Assembly: GCF_947493865.1 (NCBI RefSeq)
Contig: NZ_CANLTC010000002.1
Coordinates: 1 to 64,000, forward strand
Origin: an uncultured Halomonas sp.
Lineage (GTDB): Bacteria; Pseudomonadota; Gammaproteobacteria; Pseudomonadales; Halomonadaceae
DNA length: 64,000 nt
Direction of reading: 5' to 3'
The stretch's first letter is position 1, and each line of letters opens with the position of its first letter. A program made the translations under genes and the position numbers. This document shows positions 16,365-25,572 of the stretch, piece after piece. Below the pieces are notes generated by a model, which did not search any database, had not been told where the DNA came from, and was given only the letters and a program-made list of their open reading frames with translations.

Positions 16365-19334
16365 ATGACGCTTAGACAGCTTTATGAAGCCCATAAAGGA
16401 AAGGTTTCTGATAAGTGGAGCCTCTACCTAGATGAATATGAGCGTTTGCTATACCCTTATAAAGATAAAGAAGTAAATGTACTTGAGATAGGTATACAAA
16501 ACGGCGGATCTCTTGAAATATGGGCGGATTACTTTAAGAATGCTCACCGTCTAGTGGGCTGCGATATTGAGAAAAAGTGTGGCGAGCTGGTCTATGACGA
16601 TGAACGGATTCATATCATTGTAGGTGATGCCAATAGTTCAATAGCATTTGATAGCATTAAGAAAACATCTCCAACCTTCGATATCATAATTGACGATGGC
16701 TCTCATCGCTCCTCGGATATTATCAAGAGCTTTATGCGCTACTTCCCTCTCCTCGAAGAGGGAGGGAGTTATATCGCTGAAGATCTTCATTGCAGCTATT
16801 GGCAAGAATACGAAGGTGGGCTTTTTGATCCATATTCATCACTGTCTTTCTTTCGGCAATTAGTGGATGTTATAAATTACGAGCATTGGGGGGTGAATGC
16901 CGAGTTCGAAGAAACTATATCTGCAGTTTTATCCCACTATAATATTGAGCCTGCATCAGATTTCCCTTGGCAAAGCTTGCACAGTATCGAATTTGTAAAC
17001 TCAATATGCGTAATAAAAAAATTGTCGCCTATCAAAAGCCAGCTCGGAATGCGGAAAATAACTGGTCAATTGGCACTAGTTAATAATGCGATCTGGGCCA
17101 TGAACGATAGTGGCTCAAGGGCGCTGGAGCAGGATCACAATCCCAGGTCGATGAGTGAAAACCCTTTAATTGAATACGAGAAGACTGTACAAAAAATGAA
17201 GGCAGCGCAGGAAAGAGAAAAAAATACGCACCGGAATTTAGAGAAAAGTAAAGTTAATATCGAAAATAAAAATCAAAAAATACATCAGCAACAACAACAG
17301 CTTGAAAAAAAGGATGCTGAATTAAATGAGTTGAGGCAGCACTCATATCATTTACAAGCCATGCTAGATTCTATTATCAATTCGGAAAGCTGGAAAGTTA
17401 CTGCGCCGGCTCGGCTAATTGGACGACGTGTAAAAGAACTAAGCTTGACCAGGTTGTTGATGCAGGCTTTGCATCAAGGTGGAGGCGTTAAAGGCACTTC
17501 TCGTAAAGTGCTACATATCTACCGTAGCGAGGGAGTCGGTGGGCTAAAGCGTGGTTTTCATAAAGTACGCTCGAGTACCACATTCCAGCCAATTAGTGGT
17601 GATCCTGCCTCTAGCTTGGAAGGAGTGGATCGCAACGATTACGCTACATGGGTAAAGTGCTTTGATACGTTAAGTGATGTTCGGCGCGAGCAGATTCGTG
17701 AAGTAGTAACAGATTGGCAAGATTGTCCAGTTTTTTCGGTGATAATGCCGACATTTAACCCTGAACCTGAAATGCTTAGAGCCGCGATTGCTTCTGTAAC
17801 TGAGCAGCTATATCCCCATTGGGAGTTATGTATTGCCGATGATGCCTCTACTGACCCCGCCATCAGGGAGATTCTTGAAGACTATGCACAGCGGGATAGC
17901 CGTATTAAGGTAACGTTTCGCGAGCGTAACGGCCATATTTCAGCTAGCTCAAATAGCGCTTTGGCACTGGCCGAACAGGATTGGGTAGTGCTGTTTGATC
18001 ACGATGATTTGTTGACTGAGCATGCGCTTTTCTACATGGCAGAAGCCATTCGAGAAAACCCGCAGGCACTGCTACTTTACTCCGATGAAGACAAGATCAA
18101 TGAAAGCGGGCAACGTTTTAGTCCATACTTCAAGCCGGATTGGAACCGCGACTTATTTTACTCTCATAACATGATCTGTCACCTCGGTGTCTATAAACGC
18201 AATATCGTCGAGGGGATCGGTGGTTTTCGCGAAGGCTTCGAAGGCTCGCAGGATCATGACTTGGCGCTGCGCTTCATTGAGCAGATAGATGAGTCGCAGA
18301 TTCATCATGTGCCTCGGGTCTTGTATCACTGGCGTATGCACTCGGGGAGTACTGCAGCAAGTGGAGACGCTAAGCCCTATACGGTGCAGGCAGGTCTCAA
18401 AGCCATCAACGAGCATTTCGAGCGCACCGGTGTCAAGGGGCATGTCGAGCCTACGCCGTTTGGTTACCGTGCCCGCTACGACCTACCGGAAAATCCGCCA
18501 TTGGTTAGTCTAGTGGTTCCGACGAGGAATGGCTTGCATCTCGTGCGCACGTGTGTCGAGAGCATCGTCAAGTATACTGAGTATTCTAACTACGAAATAT
18601 TGTTGGTAGACAATAACTCAGATGATCCGGATGCGTTGGCATACTTTGCCGAGCTGAACGAGCGCGACTACATTACGGTGATCCGTGACGAGCAGCCATT
18701 CAATTATTCTGCAATAAATAATGATGCCGTTGCCAAAGCCAAGGGCGATATAATTGCGCTGGTAAACAATGACATTGAGGTGGTCAATGGCGAATGGCTG
18801 ACTGAAATGGTAAGCCTGGCATTGCAATCTGGTGTAGGTGCGGTAGGTGCCAAGCTGTATTATCCCAATGATACGCTCCAGCACGCCGGTGTTGTAACGG
18901 GAGTTGGCGGGGTGGCGGGTCATTCTCATAAGCACTTTCCCAAAGAATCAGCCGGTTTCATGAATCGTACTAAGGTGATCGGTGGATATTCTGCAATTAC
19001 CGCCGCGTGTCTGGTAATACGCAAGACGATCTTTGATGAAGTAGGTGGCCTGAATGCCGAGCGCCTCAAGATCGCCTTTAATGATGTCGACTTTTGTCTA
19101 CGGATTCGTGAAGCGGGATATCGCAACGTCTGGACGCCATATGCTGATCTATATCACCATGAGTCTGTAAGTCGTGGGTATGAGGATACACCTGAGAAGC
19201 AAGCAAGGTTTTCTTCTGAAGTTGAATATATGAAAGAGCGTTGGGGAAAGGGGTTGTCAAAAGATCCAGCATATAACCCTAATCTTACTTTGGATCATGA
19301 AGACTTTAGTTTGGCTTGGCCTCCCCGTGTTTAA
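16365..19334 (+). CDS. Three-domain enzyme: methyltransferase, coiled coil, two GT2 glycosyltransferases
   Basis: A 989-residue protein. Residues 1-220 are a class I SAM-dependent methyltransferase of the CmcI/Methyltransf_24 kind (VLEIGIQNGGSLEIW, DDGSHRSSDII). Residues about 265-330 are a Gln/Lys/Glu-rich coiled coil. A GT2 domain starts near 452 (SVIMPTFNP, DDASTDP, FDHDD), and a second near 710 (SLVVPTRNG, VDNNSDD, VNNDIEV). Such multi-domain proteins cap or build O-antigen chains, and the coiled coil may set chain length. The first 400 codons are AT-rich, the rest less so, which suggests mosaic origin. Sugar and acceptor are unknown. Confidence 0.85.
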   Translation: MTLRQLYEAHKGKVSDKWSLYLDEYERLLYPYKDKEVNVLEIGIQNGGSLEIWADYFKNAHRLVGCDIEKKCGELVYDDERIHIIVGDANSSIAFDSIKKTSPTFDIIIDDGSHRSSDIIKSFMRYFPLLEEGGSYIAEDLHCSYWQEYEGGLFDPYSSLSFFRQLVDVINYEHWGVNAEFEETISAVLSHYNIEPASDFPWQSLHSIEFVNSICVIKKLSPIKSQLGMRKITGQLALVNNAIWAMNDSGSRALEQDHNPRSMSENPLIEYEKTVQKMKAAQEREKNTHRNLEKSKVNIENKNQKIHQQQQQLEKKDAELNELRQHSYHLQAMLDSIINSESWKVTAPARLIGRRVKELSLTRLLMQALHQGGGVKGTSRKVLHIYRSEGVGGLKRGFHKVRSSTTFQPISGDPASSLEGVDRNDYATWVKCFDTLSDVRREQIREVVTDWQDCPVFSVIMPTFNPEPEMLRAAIASVTEQLYPHWELCIADDASTDPAIREILEDYAQRDSRIKVTFRERNGHISASSNSALALAEQDWVVLFDHDDLLTEHALFYMAEAIRENPQALLLYSDEDKINESGQRFSPYFKPDWNRDLFYSHNMICHLGVYKRNIVEGIGGFREGFEGSQDHDLALRFIEQIDESQIHHVPRVLYHWRMHSGSTAASGDAKPYTVQAGLKAINEHFERTGVKGHVEPTPFGYRARYDLPENPPLVSLVVPTRNGLHLVRTCVESIVKYTEYSNYEILLVDNNSDDPDALAYFAELNERDYITVIRDEQPFNYSAINNDAVAKAKGDIIALVNNDIEVVNGEWLTEMVSLALQSGVGAVGAKLYYPNDTLQHAGVVTGVGGVAGHSHKHFPKESAGFMNRTKVIGGYSAITAACLVIRKTIFDEVGGLNAERLKIAFNDVDFCLRIREAGYRNVWTPYADLYHHESVSRGYEDTPEKQARFSSEVEYMKERWGKGLSKDPAYNPNLTLDHEDFSLAWPPRV

Positions 19335-19372
19335 ATATGTATATTGTATAGAAAGATGAGTGGTGTTGAATT

Positions 19373-20143
19373 ATGAAAAATGAGTATCTTGTTGCTTTTG
19401 TACATACTCCCAAAGCTGCCGGCTCAACTATTAATAAGCAATTAGAATCTATAGGCTCAGGCTACTCCCATATAGAAAATTATTGTAGCCGGAAAAAAGA
19501 ATTTGATCTTTTGGTTAATGAAGCAAAATGGGTTTCTGGTCATCTTCCTTATGATAAGATGCAAAAAATGCTTGACGGATATAAAAATGAAATAAAGTAC
19601 TATTCATCAATAAGAGAGCCGTTGAGTCATGTTCGATCACATTTTAATTGGCTTATAGAGATTTTTCATAAGGGTGAGAAGTTCTATAATAATCATCCTG
19701 ATAATATAAAAAACATTTCTGAAGAAATACGTCTTTCTAATAAAAGAAAACCAGAAGAAATAATTAAATTGCTACGCAAGTATAATGGGCTTTTTTTAAA
19801 TTACCAGTCGAAGTTTATCAAAGGGGTATCGGAAGGCGATAAAAAAGAAGAGAGTGTAATGAATAAGTATGAATATATTTGTGATGAAAATGATGTTGAT
19901 ATTATGCTTCAAAAAATGGGTGTGAATGGGGCCGGAAAAAAAAGAATAAATGTTAGCAATTATCATTTTGATCCTTCGTTGTTTGATACGGATGAGATGA
20001 AAGAATTTCTAAGAAGCGAAAACTATGAAGACTATAGTTTATATAGAGATGTCGTTTCTTACAAAAAATCACGAAACAAAAAAGAGGATTCAGGAATGCA
20101 AGGTAGGCTACTGGGTCTGCTGAAAAAGAGGTGGAAGGGGTGA
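19373..20143 (+). CDS. PAPS-dependent sulfotransferase (Sulfotransfer_2-like)
   Basis: A 256-residue cytoplasmic enzyme. The 5'-phosphosulfate loop HTPKAAGSTI is at residues 11-20, and the 3'-phosphate motif SIREPLSHVRSHF is near 79-91. Both are spaced as in the Sulfotransfer_2 family, which transfers sulfate from PAPS to sugar hydroxyls. The gene is the most AT-rich of the locus (many AAA, AAT and ATA codons), a sign of recent acquisition. It lies among glycosyltransferase genes and downstream of cysD/cysNC, so it probably sulfates the surface glycan made here. The acceptor is unknown. Confidence 0.8.
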   Translation: MKNEYLVAFVHTPKAAGSTINKQLESIGSGYSHIENYCSRKKEFDLLVNEAKWVSGHLPYDKMQKMLDGYKNEIKYYSSIREPLSHVRSHFNWLIEIFHKGEKFYNNHPDNIKNISEEIRLSNKRKPEEIIKLLRKYNGLFLNYQSKFIKGVSEGDKKEESVMNKYEYICDENDVDIMLQKMGVNGAGKKRINVSNYHFDPSLFDTDEMKEFLRSENYEDYSLYRDVVSYKKSRNKKEDSGMQGRLLGLLKKRWKG

Positions 20144-20970
20144 GTCGCAGTATATGTATACTGTTGGCTGTATACGAAGGAGAGAAATACTTAGAGGTAT
20201 TGCTTGAGTCTGTTTTAACCCAGTCTTGTCACAACTGGCATATGATGATAGGCGACGATTCTTCTTCTAGAAATAGTGAGTTTTTAATACTAAAAAAAAT
20301 CAATGGGTATCAAAATTTATTGACATTTATTGAAGGCGTTAATAAACCACTGGGAGCGAAGAAAAACTTTGCGAATTTAGCTGGTCAATGTGAGAAGCCA
20401 TATGTCATGTTCTGCGACCAAGATGATATCTGGCATGAAGATAAAATAAAAATAACATTCGAAAGGATGCTCGAAGAAGAGAAAAAAGCTCCAGGGGTCC
20501 CCGTTCTTGTACATTCTGATTTACGAGTCGTCGATAGTGACGGAAACGTCATTGCCGATTCTTTTTTCGACTACCAGAAGTTGCCAAAGAAGGTCGCCAG
20601 CCTCGATGAGGCGCTGGTCAAAAATAACGTGACAGGATGCACAGTCATGCTCAATCGCGCAGCCATTGATATCGCCATGCCGATACCGGATGAAGCGATA
20701 ATGCATGATTGGTGGATCGCCTGCAAAGTGATCCAGGCCGGTGGTATCATCAGTTTTATAGATCGACCCTTGATCGATTATCGCCAGCATGGAGCCAATA
20801 CCATCGGAGCACATAAGACGACTTTTTTTTCTTATGTGCGCAAGGCATTTAAACCTAAGGCAGCGTATGTCTCTTATCGCGATGTTCGACGACAGGCGAA
20901 AGCCATGGGAGCAGAAATCGGTTTGCCTAAGTTTTTATGGTTGAAAGCCCGCATGCTGTTTAGAAAGTGA
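20140..20970 (+). CDS. GT2 family glycosyltransferase (rhamnosyltransferase-like)
   Basis: A 276-residue GT-A fold enzyme with ILLAVYEGEKYLEVLLESVL at the start, GDDSSS, and the metal-binding FCDQDDIW motif near residue 90; MHDWW and YRQHGANTIG in the second half are typical of RfbF/RgpB-like rhamnosyltransferases. The GTG at 20140 overlaps the preceding stop (GTGA) with GGAAGG upstream; another GTG at 20131 is possible. The first 140 codons are AT-rich like the sulfotransferase gene and the rest GC-rich like the following genes, so a recombination junction may lie inside this gene, near 20560. Confidence 0.85.
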   Translation: MSRSICILLAVYEGEKYLEVLLESVLTQSCHNWHMMIGDDSSSRNSEFLILKKINGYQNLLTFIEGVNKPLGAKKNFANLAGQCEKPYVMFCDQDDIWHEDKIKITFERMLEEEKKAPGVPVLVHSDLRVVDSDGNVIADSFFDYQKLPKKVASLDEALVKNNVTGCTVMLNRAAIDIAMPIPDEAIMHDWWIACKVIQAGGIISFIDRPLIDYRQHGANTIGAHKTTFFSYVRKAFKPKAAYVSYRDVRRQAKAMGAEIGLPKFLWLKARMLFRK

Positions 20971-21890
20971 GCCCAGCATTGTCATTACGTGTCGCTATCA
21001 TCGTGCCGACCTACAACGGTCGTCATGAAGTCGAGCATGCCATATGCGCCATAAAGAACCAGACTATTGATGGCGATCTCTACGTAGTCGATTCAAGCTC
21101 CACCGATGGCACTCGGGAATGGCTGGAGGAGCACCTCGACACGGTTCATGTGATACCCAGCGAGGAGTTCGATCACGGCGGCACACGCCAAATGCTGGTC
21201 GATCGGCATGCCGGTTACGATATTTATGTATTCCTGACTCAGGATGCTTATCTGGCCGACGAGCATGCCTTGAGTCGCTTGGTTGAGTGCTTTGCGGACC
21301 CCGCTGTTGGCGTTGCGTATGGCCGCCAACTGCCGCATCACGGTGCTACCCCCTTGGCGCAACATGCCCGCTTGTTCAATTACCCCCCCGCCTCGCGTAC
21401 AATTACCTACCAAGACCGCACCCATTTGGGTTTCAAGGCGGCATTCAATTCCAACTCCTTCGCGGCATACCGCGCGACTGCCTTGGCAGATGTGGGGGGC
21501 TTCCCTTCACATACCATCCTTTCCGAAGACATGTACGTTGCGGCAAAGATGTTGATGAAGGGGTGGAAGGTGGCCTATGCCGGTGACGCGCTTTGCCGCC
21601 ACTCGCATAATTACACAATCTTTCAGGAATTTAGCCGATATTTCGATATTGGCGTGTTCAATGCTCGTGAGGCGTGGATTCAGGAACATTTCGGCACGCC
21701 GGATGGCGAGGGCAGGCGTTACGTTTTCTCGGAAATTCGGTTCGTCCTTCCGCGGTACTGGTATCTGTTACCGGAAGTGGCTCTGCGTAATTGCTGTAAG
21801 TATCTAGGGTTTAAATTGGGGTTATGGGAACGGTATTTGCCGCAGTGGCTAAAGCGACGTTTTTCCATGAACAAGAAGTTCTGGGTATGA
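20967..21890 (+). CDS. GT2 family rhamnosyltransferase
   Basis: A 307-residue cytoplasmic GT2 glycosyltransferase with AIIVPTYNGRHEVEHAI near the start, VDSSSTDGT, and the FLTQDAYL motif that marks RfbN-type rhamnosyltransferases. AFNSNSFAAYR and LSEDMYVA follow as in that group. The GTG start overlaps the preceding stop by four bases. With dTDP-rhamnose made by the nearby rml genes, transfer of a rhamnose to the lipid-linked glycan is the likely role. Confidence 0.88.
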   Translation: MSPALSLRVAIIVPTYNGRHEVEHAICAIKNQTIDGDLYVVDSSSTDGTREWLEEHLDTVHVIPSEEFDHGGTRQMLVDRHAGYDIYVFLTQDAYLADEHALSRLVECFADPAVGVAYGRQLPHHGATPLAQHARLFNYPPASRTITYQDRTHLGFKAAFNSNSFAAYRATALADVGGFPSHTILSEDMYVAAKMLMKGWKVAYAGDALCRHSHNYTIFQEFSRYFDIGVFNAREAWIQEHFGTPDGEGRRYVFSEIRFVLPRYWYLLPEVALRNCCKYLGFKLGLWERYLPQWLKRRFSMNKKFWV

Positions 21891-21921
21891 GTTTTCAACC
21901 GAATACGGATACGTTTGCACG

Positions 21922-23427
21922 ATGAGGGAAAAGGAAGCGAGCTCGCCAGGCTTGGTTAACCCAAGCCCCATGCCTTTGGTCGATGAAGCAGCCAAGTGGG
22001 CCATGGAGGCCATGCGTAACCAGCAGTGGCAGGAAGCTGCCCAGCGCTGGGCGGTTTTACAGCATGCGTATCCGGATGAGGCCATGGTCTGGATTCAGGC
22101 AGGCATTTGTCATCGTCAGTTGGGTAACCTGGCCATGGCACAAAACTTGCTCGAATCGGCTGTCGAACGTTTTCCGGGGCGCCCGGCTGGCATTCTGGAA
22201 CTGACTGAAGTGGCTTACGCCAATAACGATACTTCCCGGGTAGCGGCGTTGCTGGAACAGGCGCGGGAACGTTTCCCTAATCATATGCCCGTGCTGTTGA
22301 AATCCGCCGAGTTGGAACAGCGCCTGGGCCACCCGGCAGATGCTGAGCGTTACAACGTCCAGGCCAGGGAGCAGTTTGCCGATCATCCCCAACCTTGGGT
22401 GCAATACGCCGAGCTGGCCATGCAGCGTGAGGAGTGGTCGCTGGCCTTGTCTCGTTGGGTCGAGGTTCGTCAACGTTTCCCCGAGCATCCTGCCGGCTAC
22501 AACCGGGCGGCACTGGCTGCAGAGCAGGCTGGCGACGTGCGTCATGCGCGTCGCTTGCGCCTGGCGCGGGAGTATGGCCAGAAGTGGCTGGAAAGCTTTG
22601 ACGAGCCTAGCCAAACAGAGAAGCAAGCGCTAGATGACAAGATATCGCCGCCTACACGGCGCCATTGGCTGGCGTTTATCGACCTGATATGGACCAAGGC
22701 GCGCCTCAACCTCAAGTCCGAGGCAAGCCAGAATTACTTGCGCTATCTATGGTGGGTCATCGATCCATTGCTGTACATGAGCGTTTTTTACCTGGTTTTT
22801 GGCATGCTTTTGAATCGGGGGGGAGAAGGGTTCGTTGCCTATTTGCTGACCGGCCTGGTGCCGTTTCAGTGGTTCGCCAAGACTTTACAGCAAACGTCAA
22901 ATTCTATCGTGTCCAACAAGGGGTTGATGAACCAGGTTCATATATCGCCTCTGTTTTTCCCCCTGGTGGGTATCGTGCAGAACAGTGGCAAGCAGCTACT
23001 GGTGTTCTTCATGCTGGGCATATTCCTGGTGTTCTACGGCTTGCCCCCGACGGTCCACTGGCTGGCATTCATTCCAGTCATGCTGGTGCAGTTGTTTCTG
23101 ATGGCGATCTTTAGCTGTACCCTTGCCATGCTGGTGCCTTTCGTTAGGGATCTGACCAATCTGATTCCGACGGGGATACAATTCATGCTGTTCTGCAGCG
23201 GTGTCTTCTATAGCGCTTCGATTATCCCCGAACAATGGCGCTCGCTTTTCTTCCTCAATCCCATGGCCAATATTCTGTATCAATATCGTTTGATATTGAT
23301 AGAGCACCAGTGGCCTGACTGGCAGGGGCTCGGCTGGGTCTTGCTGGGGTGTTTATTGGGTAGCGTTTTACTGTTCTGGCTTTACCGCCGCGTCGAATCC
23401 GTATTGCCCAGGGTGGTTATCGAATGA
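21922..23427 (+). CDS. wzm: TPR-fused Wzm-type ABC-2 permease for polysaccharide export
   Basis: A 501-residue two-part protein. Residues about 15-230 are tetratricopeptide-like helical repeats (AAQRWAVLQHAYPDEAMVW, then similar units ending FPGRPAG, FPNHMPV, FPEHPAG). Residues about 245-500 are the ABC-2 membrane domain with six hydrophobic segments (NYLRYLWWVIDPLLYM, LNPMANILYQYR). Usual Wzm proteins are about 260 residues and lack the TPR part. It would move undecaprenyl-linked glycan across the inner membrane with the Wzt encoded next. The start shows little Shine-Dalgarno; a later ATG at 21970 is possible. Confidence 0.85.
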   Translation: MREKEASSPGLVNPSPMPLVDEAAKWAMEAMRNQQWQEAAQRWAVLQHAYPDEAMVWIQAGICHRQLGNLAMAQNLLESAVERFPGRPAGILELTEVAYANNDTSRVAALLEQARERFPNHMPVLLKSAELEQRLGHPADAERYNVQAREQFADHPQPWVQYAELAMQREEWSLALSRWVEVRQRFPEHPAGYNRAALAAEQAGDVRHARRLRLAREYGQKWLESFDEPSQTEKQALDDKISPPTRRHWLAFIDLIWTKARLNLKSEASQNYLRYLWWVIDPLLYMSVFYLVFGMLLNRGGEGFVAYLLTGLVPFQWFAKTLQQTSNSIVSNKGLMNQVHISPLFFPLVGIVQNSGKQLLVFFMLGIFLVFYGLPPTVHWLAFIPVMLVQLFLMAIFSCTLAMLVPFVRDLTNLIPTGIQFMLFCSGVFYSASIIPEQWRSLFFLNPMANILYQYRLILIEHQWPDWQGLGWVLLGCLLGSVLLFWLYRRVESVLPRVVIE

Positions 23428-24137
23428 TGGCGGGAGTGCAGAGAGTGGCAACATCGGTTGTATCCAAGCCCATGGCTAACCAGGCCAAGGAAAATTTTGG
23501 GACTCAAGCGCTGGGCGAGGTGATCATTTCGCTCGAAGCCGTCGGGGTGCGTTACAAGCGACGCGGCGGGCTGCTACGCAAACCCGATTACTTTCAAGCA
23601 CTTCAAGGTATCGATCTGGATATATACCGTGGGGAGACGCTGGGCGTCGTGGGGCGCAATGGTGCTGGAAAATCGACGCTTTTAAGGCTGATTGCCGGCA
23701 TCATCAAGCCGGATAGCGGCACGATCACCAACCATGGCGTTTCGGTATCGCTGTTGGCGCTTGCGGCAGGGTTCGACGCCGAGCTGCCAGGAACGGATAA
23801 TGCGATTTTCAGCGGTATGCTGCTCGGCTATACTCGCCGCCAGGTCGAGGCGAGGCTGGATGATATCGAGGCGTTCTCGGAGCTGGGCGATTTCATGCAC
23901 CAGCCGGTCAAGACATACTCTTCCGGCATGCGCTCACGGCTGGGTTTCGCTGTTGCCATGTACATGACCCCGGATGTGTTGTTGTTGGACGAGGTTCTGA
24001 GCGTGGGCGACAAGGAGTTTCGCAAGAAGGCTGAAGCCGAAATGATGAAAAAGCTGCACTCGGACCAGACGGTGATCCTGGTGTCACACTCGGAGGCACA
24101 GATTGACCGTGTTTGTGATCGAAAGATTGAGCTTTAG
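23424..24137 (+). CDS. wzt: Wzt-type ABC transporter ATPase, short form
   Basis: A 237-residue ATPase that pairs with the Wzm permease. The Walker A is GRNGAGKST near residue 80, the signature is YSSGMRSRLGFA, and the Walker B is LLLDEVLSVGD, all typical of the Wzt/KpsT/TagH group. It ends soon after the switch His (VSHSE), so it lacks the C-terminal carbohydrate-binding domain of O9a-type Wzt that recognises a chain-end cap. The ATG overlaps the wzm stop by four bases; an ATG at 23472 is an alternative start. Confidence 0.92.
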   Translation: MMAGVQRVATSVVSKPMANQAKENFGTQALGEVIISLEAVGVRYKRRGGLLRKPDYFQALQGIDLDIYRGETLGVVGRNGAGKSTLLRLIAGIIKPDSGTITNHGVSVSLLALAAGFDAELPGTDNAIFSGMLLGYTRRQVEARLDDIEAFSELGDFMHQPVKTYSSGMRSRLGFAVAMYMTPDVLLLDEVLSVGDKEFRKKAEAEMMKKLHSDQTVILVSHSEAQIDRVCDRKIEL

Positions 24138-24180
24138 GCTCGTAGGTCTTTCTTCGTTTTCAATTTGACACGGCAACTTG

Positions 24181-25572
24181 ATGAGCGCACCAAAGCACGA
24201 AAAAACTATTACGGAACGTTTTCCCGCCCAGATATTCGTGCCCTTGATCGATGCGGGGGCCGTGTTCATTTCGGGCTTCCTGGCCCACTTCATCCGTTTC
24301 GGCACGATGGCCGTTCACGAACGCTTCATGCTGGGCATGGTGATCATCGCCATTTTCGTGGTGATGGCCAACTTCATCGATGGCGCCTACGTTCGCTGGC
24401 GTACAACGCGCCTCTCCAGCATTCTTTTCCGGTTGCTTTGGATCTGGGGCATCGTGGCGCTGCTGGCAACGTCGATCATCTATCTGGCGGAAGCCTCGGT
24501 GCGTTATTCCCGATTGTGGCTGGGGATGACCTTGCTGTTCTCCTTCGGATTCGCCGCTGGCTTTCGTGTGCTGGTGATGCTGTTGCTCAAGCGAGCGAGG
24601 GCGCTAGGCAATAACTTGAGACGAGTGTTTCTCGTGGGACCGACGACGAACGTGCTCAAGGTTGCCAGAGGCATGCGCAAGATGCCCGGGGAGGGCTTCG
24701 CCATCGCCGGCGTGCAACGCCTGAAAGGAGGGGGCCTCGACCCGGAGTTCTACGATTGCCTGGCGCGGCGGGTCGAGGCATCGGGGGCTCGCGAGGTGTG
24801 GCTTTGTCTACCGCTCGAATTGGGCGGTGTGGTACGCGAGGCCATGTACGCACTGCGCCACCAGACAACTGAGGTGCGTTTCATTCCCGAATTTCAGGAT
24901 ATGCGGCTTCTCAACCACCGCATCAGCCGGGTGGCGGGCTACTTCTCCATCGACCTGAGCGTCACCCCGCTAGGGGAAACGGCGCGCTTCCTCAAGCGGG
25001 TAGAAGATCTGGTGCTGGGCACGCTGTTTCTGATTCTGTCGCTGCCTGTATGTGCCGTTATCGCCTGCATCTTAAAGGTGGAGGCCTCGGGGCCGGTGCT
25101 CTTCAAGCAGTACCGCATGGGAAGCAACGGTCGGCACTTCAAGGTCTACAAGTTCCGCTCCATGGAAGTACACCAGGAGGCGGACGGTACCGTTACCCAA
25201 GCGAAGCAAGGCGACCCGCGTGTGACGCGTTTCGGCGCATTCCTGCGGCGCACCTCATTGGACGAACTGCCTCAGTTTTACAATGTGCTGCAGGGGCGAA
25301 TGTCCATCGTCGGCCCTCGGCCACATGCCTTGGCCCACAACGAATACTACAAGGAGCTGGTGCAGTCCTACATGCTGCGCCACAAGGTCAAGCCGGGAAT
25401 CACCGGCTGGGCGCAGGTCAATGGCTTACGCGGCGAAACGGCTACCCTGGAAAAGATGGAAAAGCGCGTCGAGTACGATCTGTGGTATATCGACAATTGG
25501 TCGTTATGGCTGGATCTGCGCATCATAACCTTGACGATCGTGAAGGGGTTCAGGCATAGCAATGCCTACTGA
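24181..25572 (+). CDS. Undecaprenyl-phosphate sugar-phosphate transferase (WbaP-like)
   Basis: A 463-residue polyprenyl glycosylphosphotransferase that starts the glycan by placing a sugar phosphate on undecaprenyl phosphate at the inner membrane. Four hydrophobic segments lie in residues 15-130, a CoA-binding-like middle is at 140-260, one re-entrant helix follows near 280, and then the catalytic domain with KVYKFRSM, DELPQFYNVLQGRMSIVGPR and PGITGWAQVNG. The context suggests glucose, galactose or a derived 1-phosphate; the exact sugar is unclear. A TTG one codon earlier is a less likely start. Confidence 0.92.
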   Translation: MSAPKHEKTITERFPAQIFVPLIDAGAVFISGFLAHFIRFGTMAVHERFMLGMVIIAIFVVMANFIDGAYVRWRTTRLSSILFRLLWIWGIVALLATSIIYLAEASVRYSRLWLGMTLLFSFGFAAGFRVLVMLLLKRARALGNNLRRVFLVGPTTNVLKVARGMRKMPGEGFAIAGVQRLKGGGLDPEFYDCLARRVEASGAREVWLCLPLELGGVVREAMYALRHQTTEVRFIPEFQDMRLLNHRISRVAGYFSIDLSVTPLGETARFLKRVEDLVLGTLFLILSLPVCAVIACILKVEASGPVLFKQYRMGSNGRHFKVYKFRSMEVHQEADGTVTQAKQGDPRVTRFGAFLRRTSLDELPQFYNVLQGRMSIVGPRPHALAHNEYYKELVQSYMLRHKVKPGITGWAQVNGLRGETATLEKMEKRVEYDLWYIDNWSLWLDLRIITLTIVKGFRHSNAY

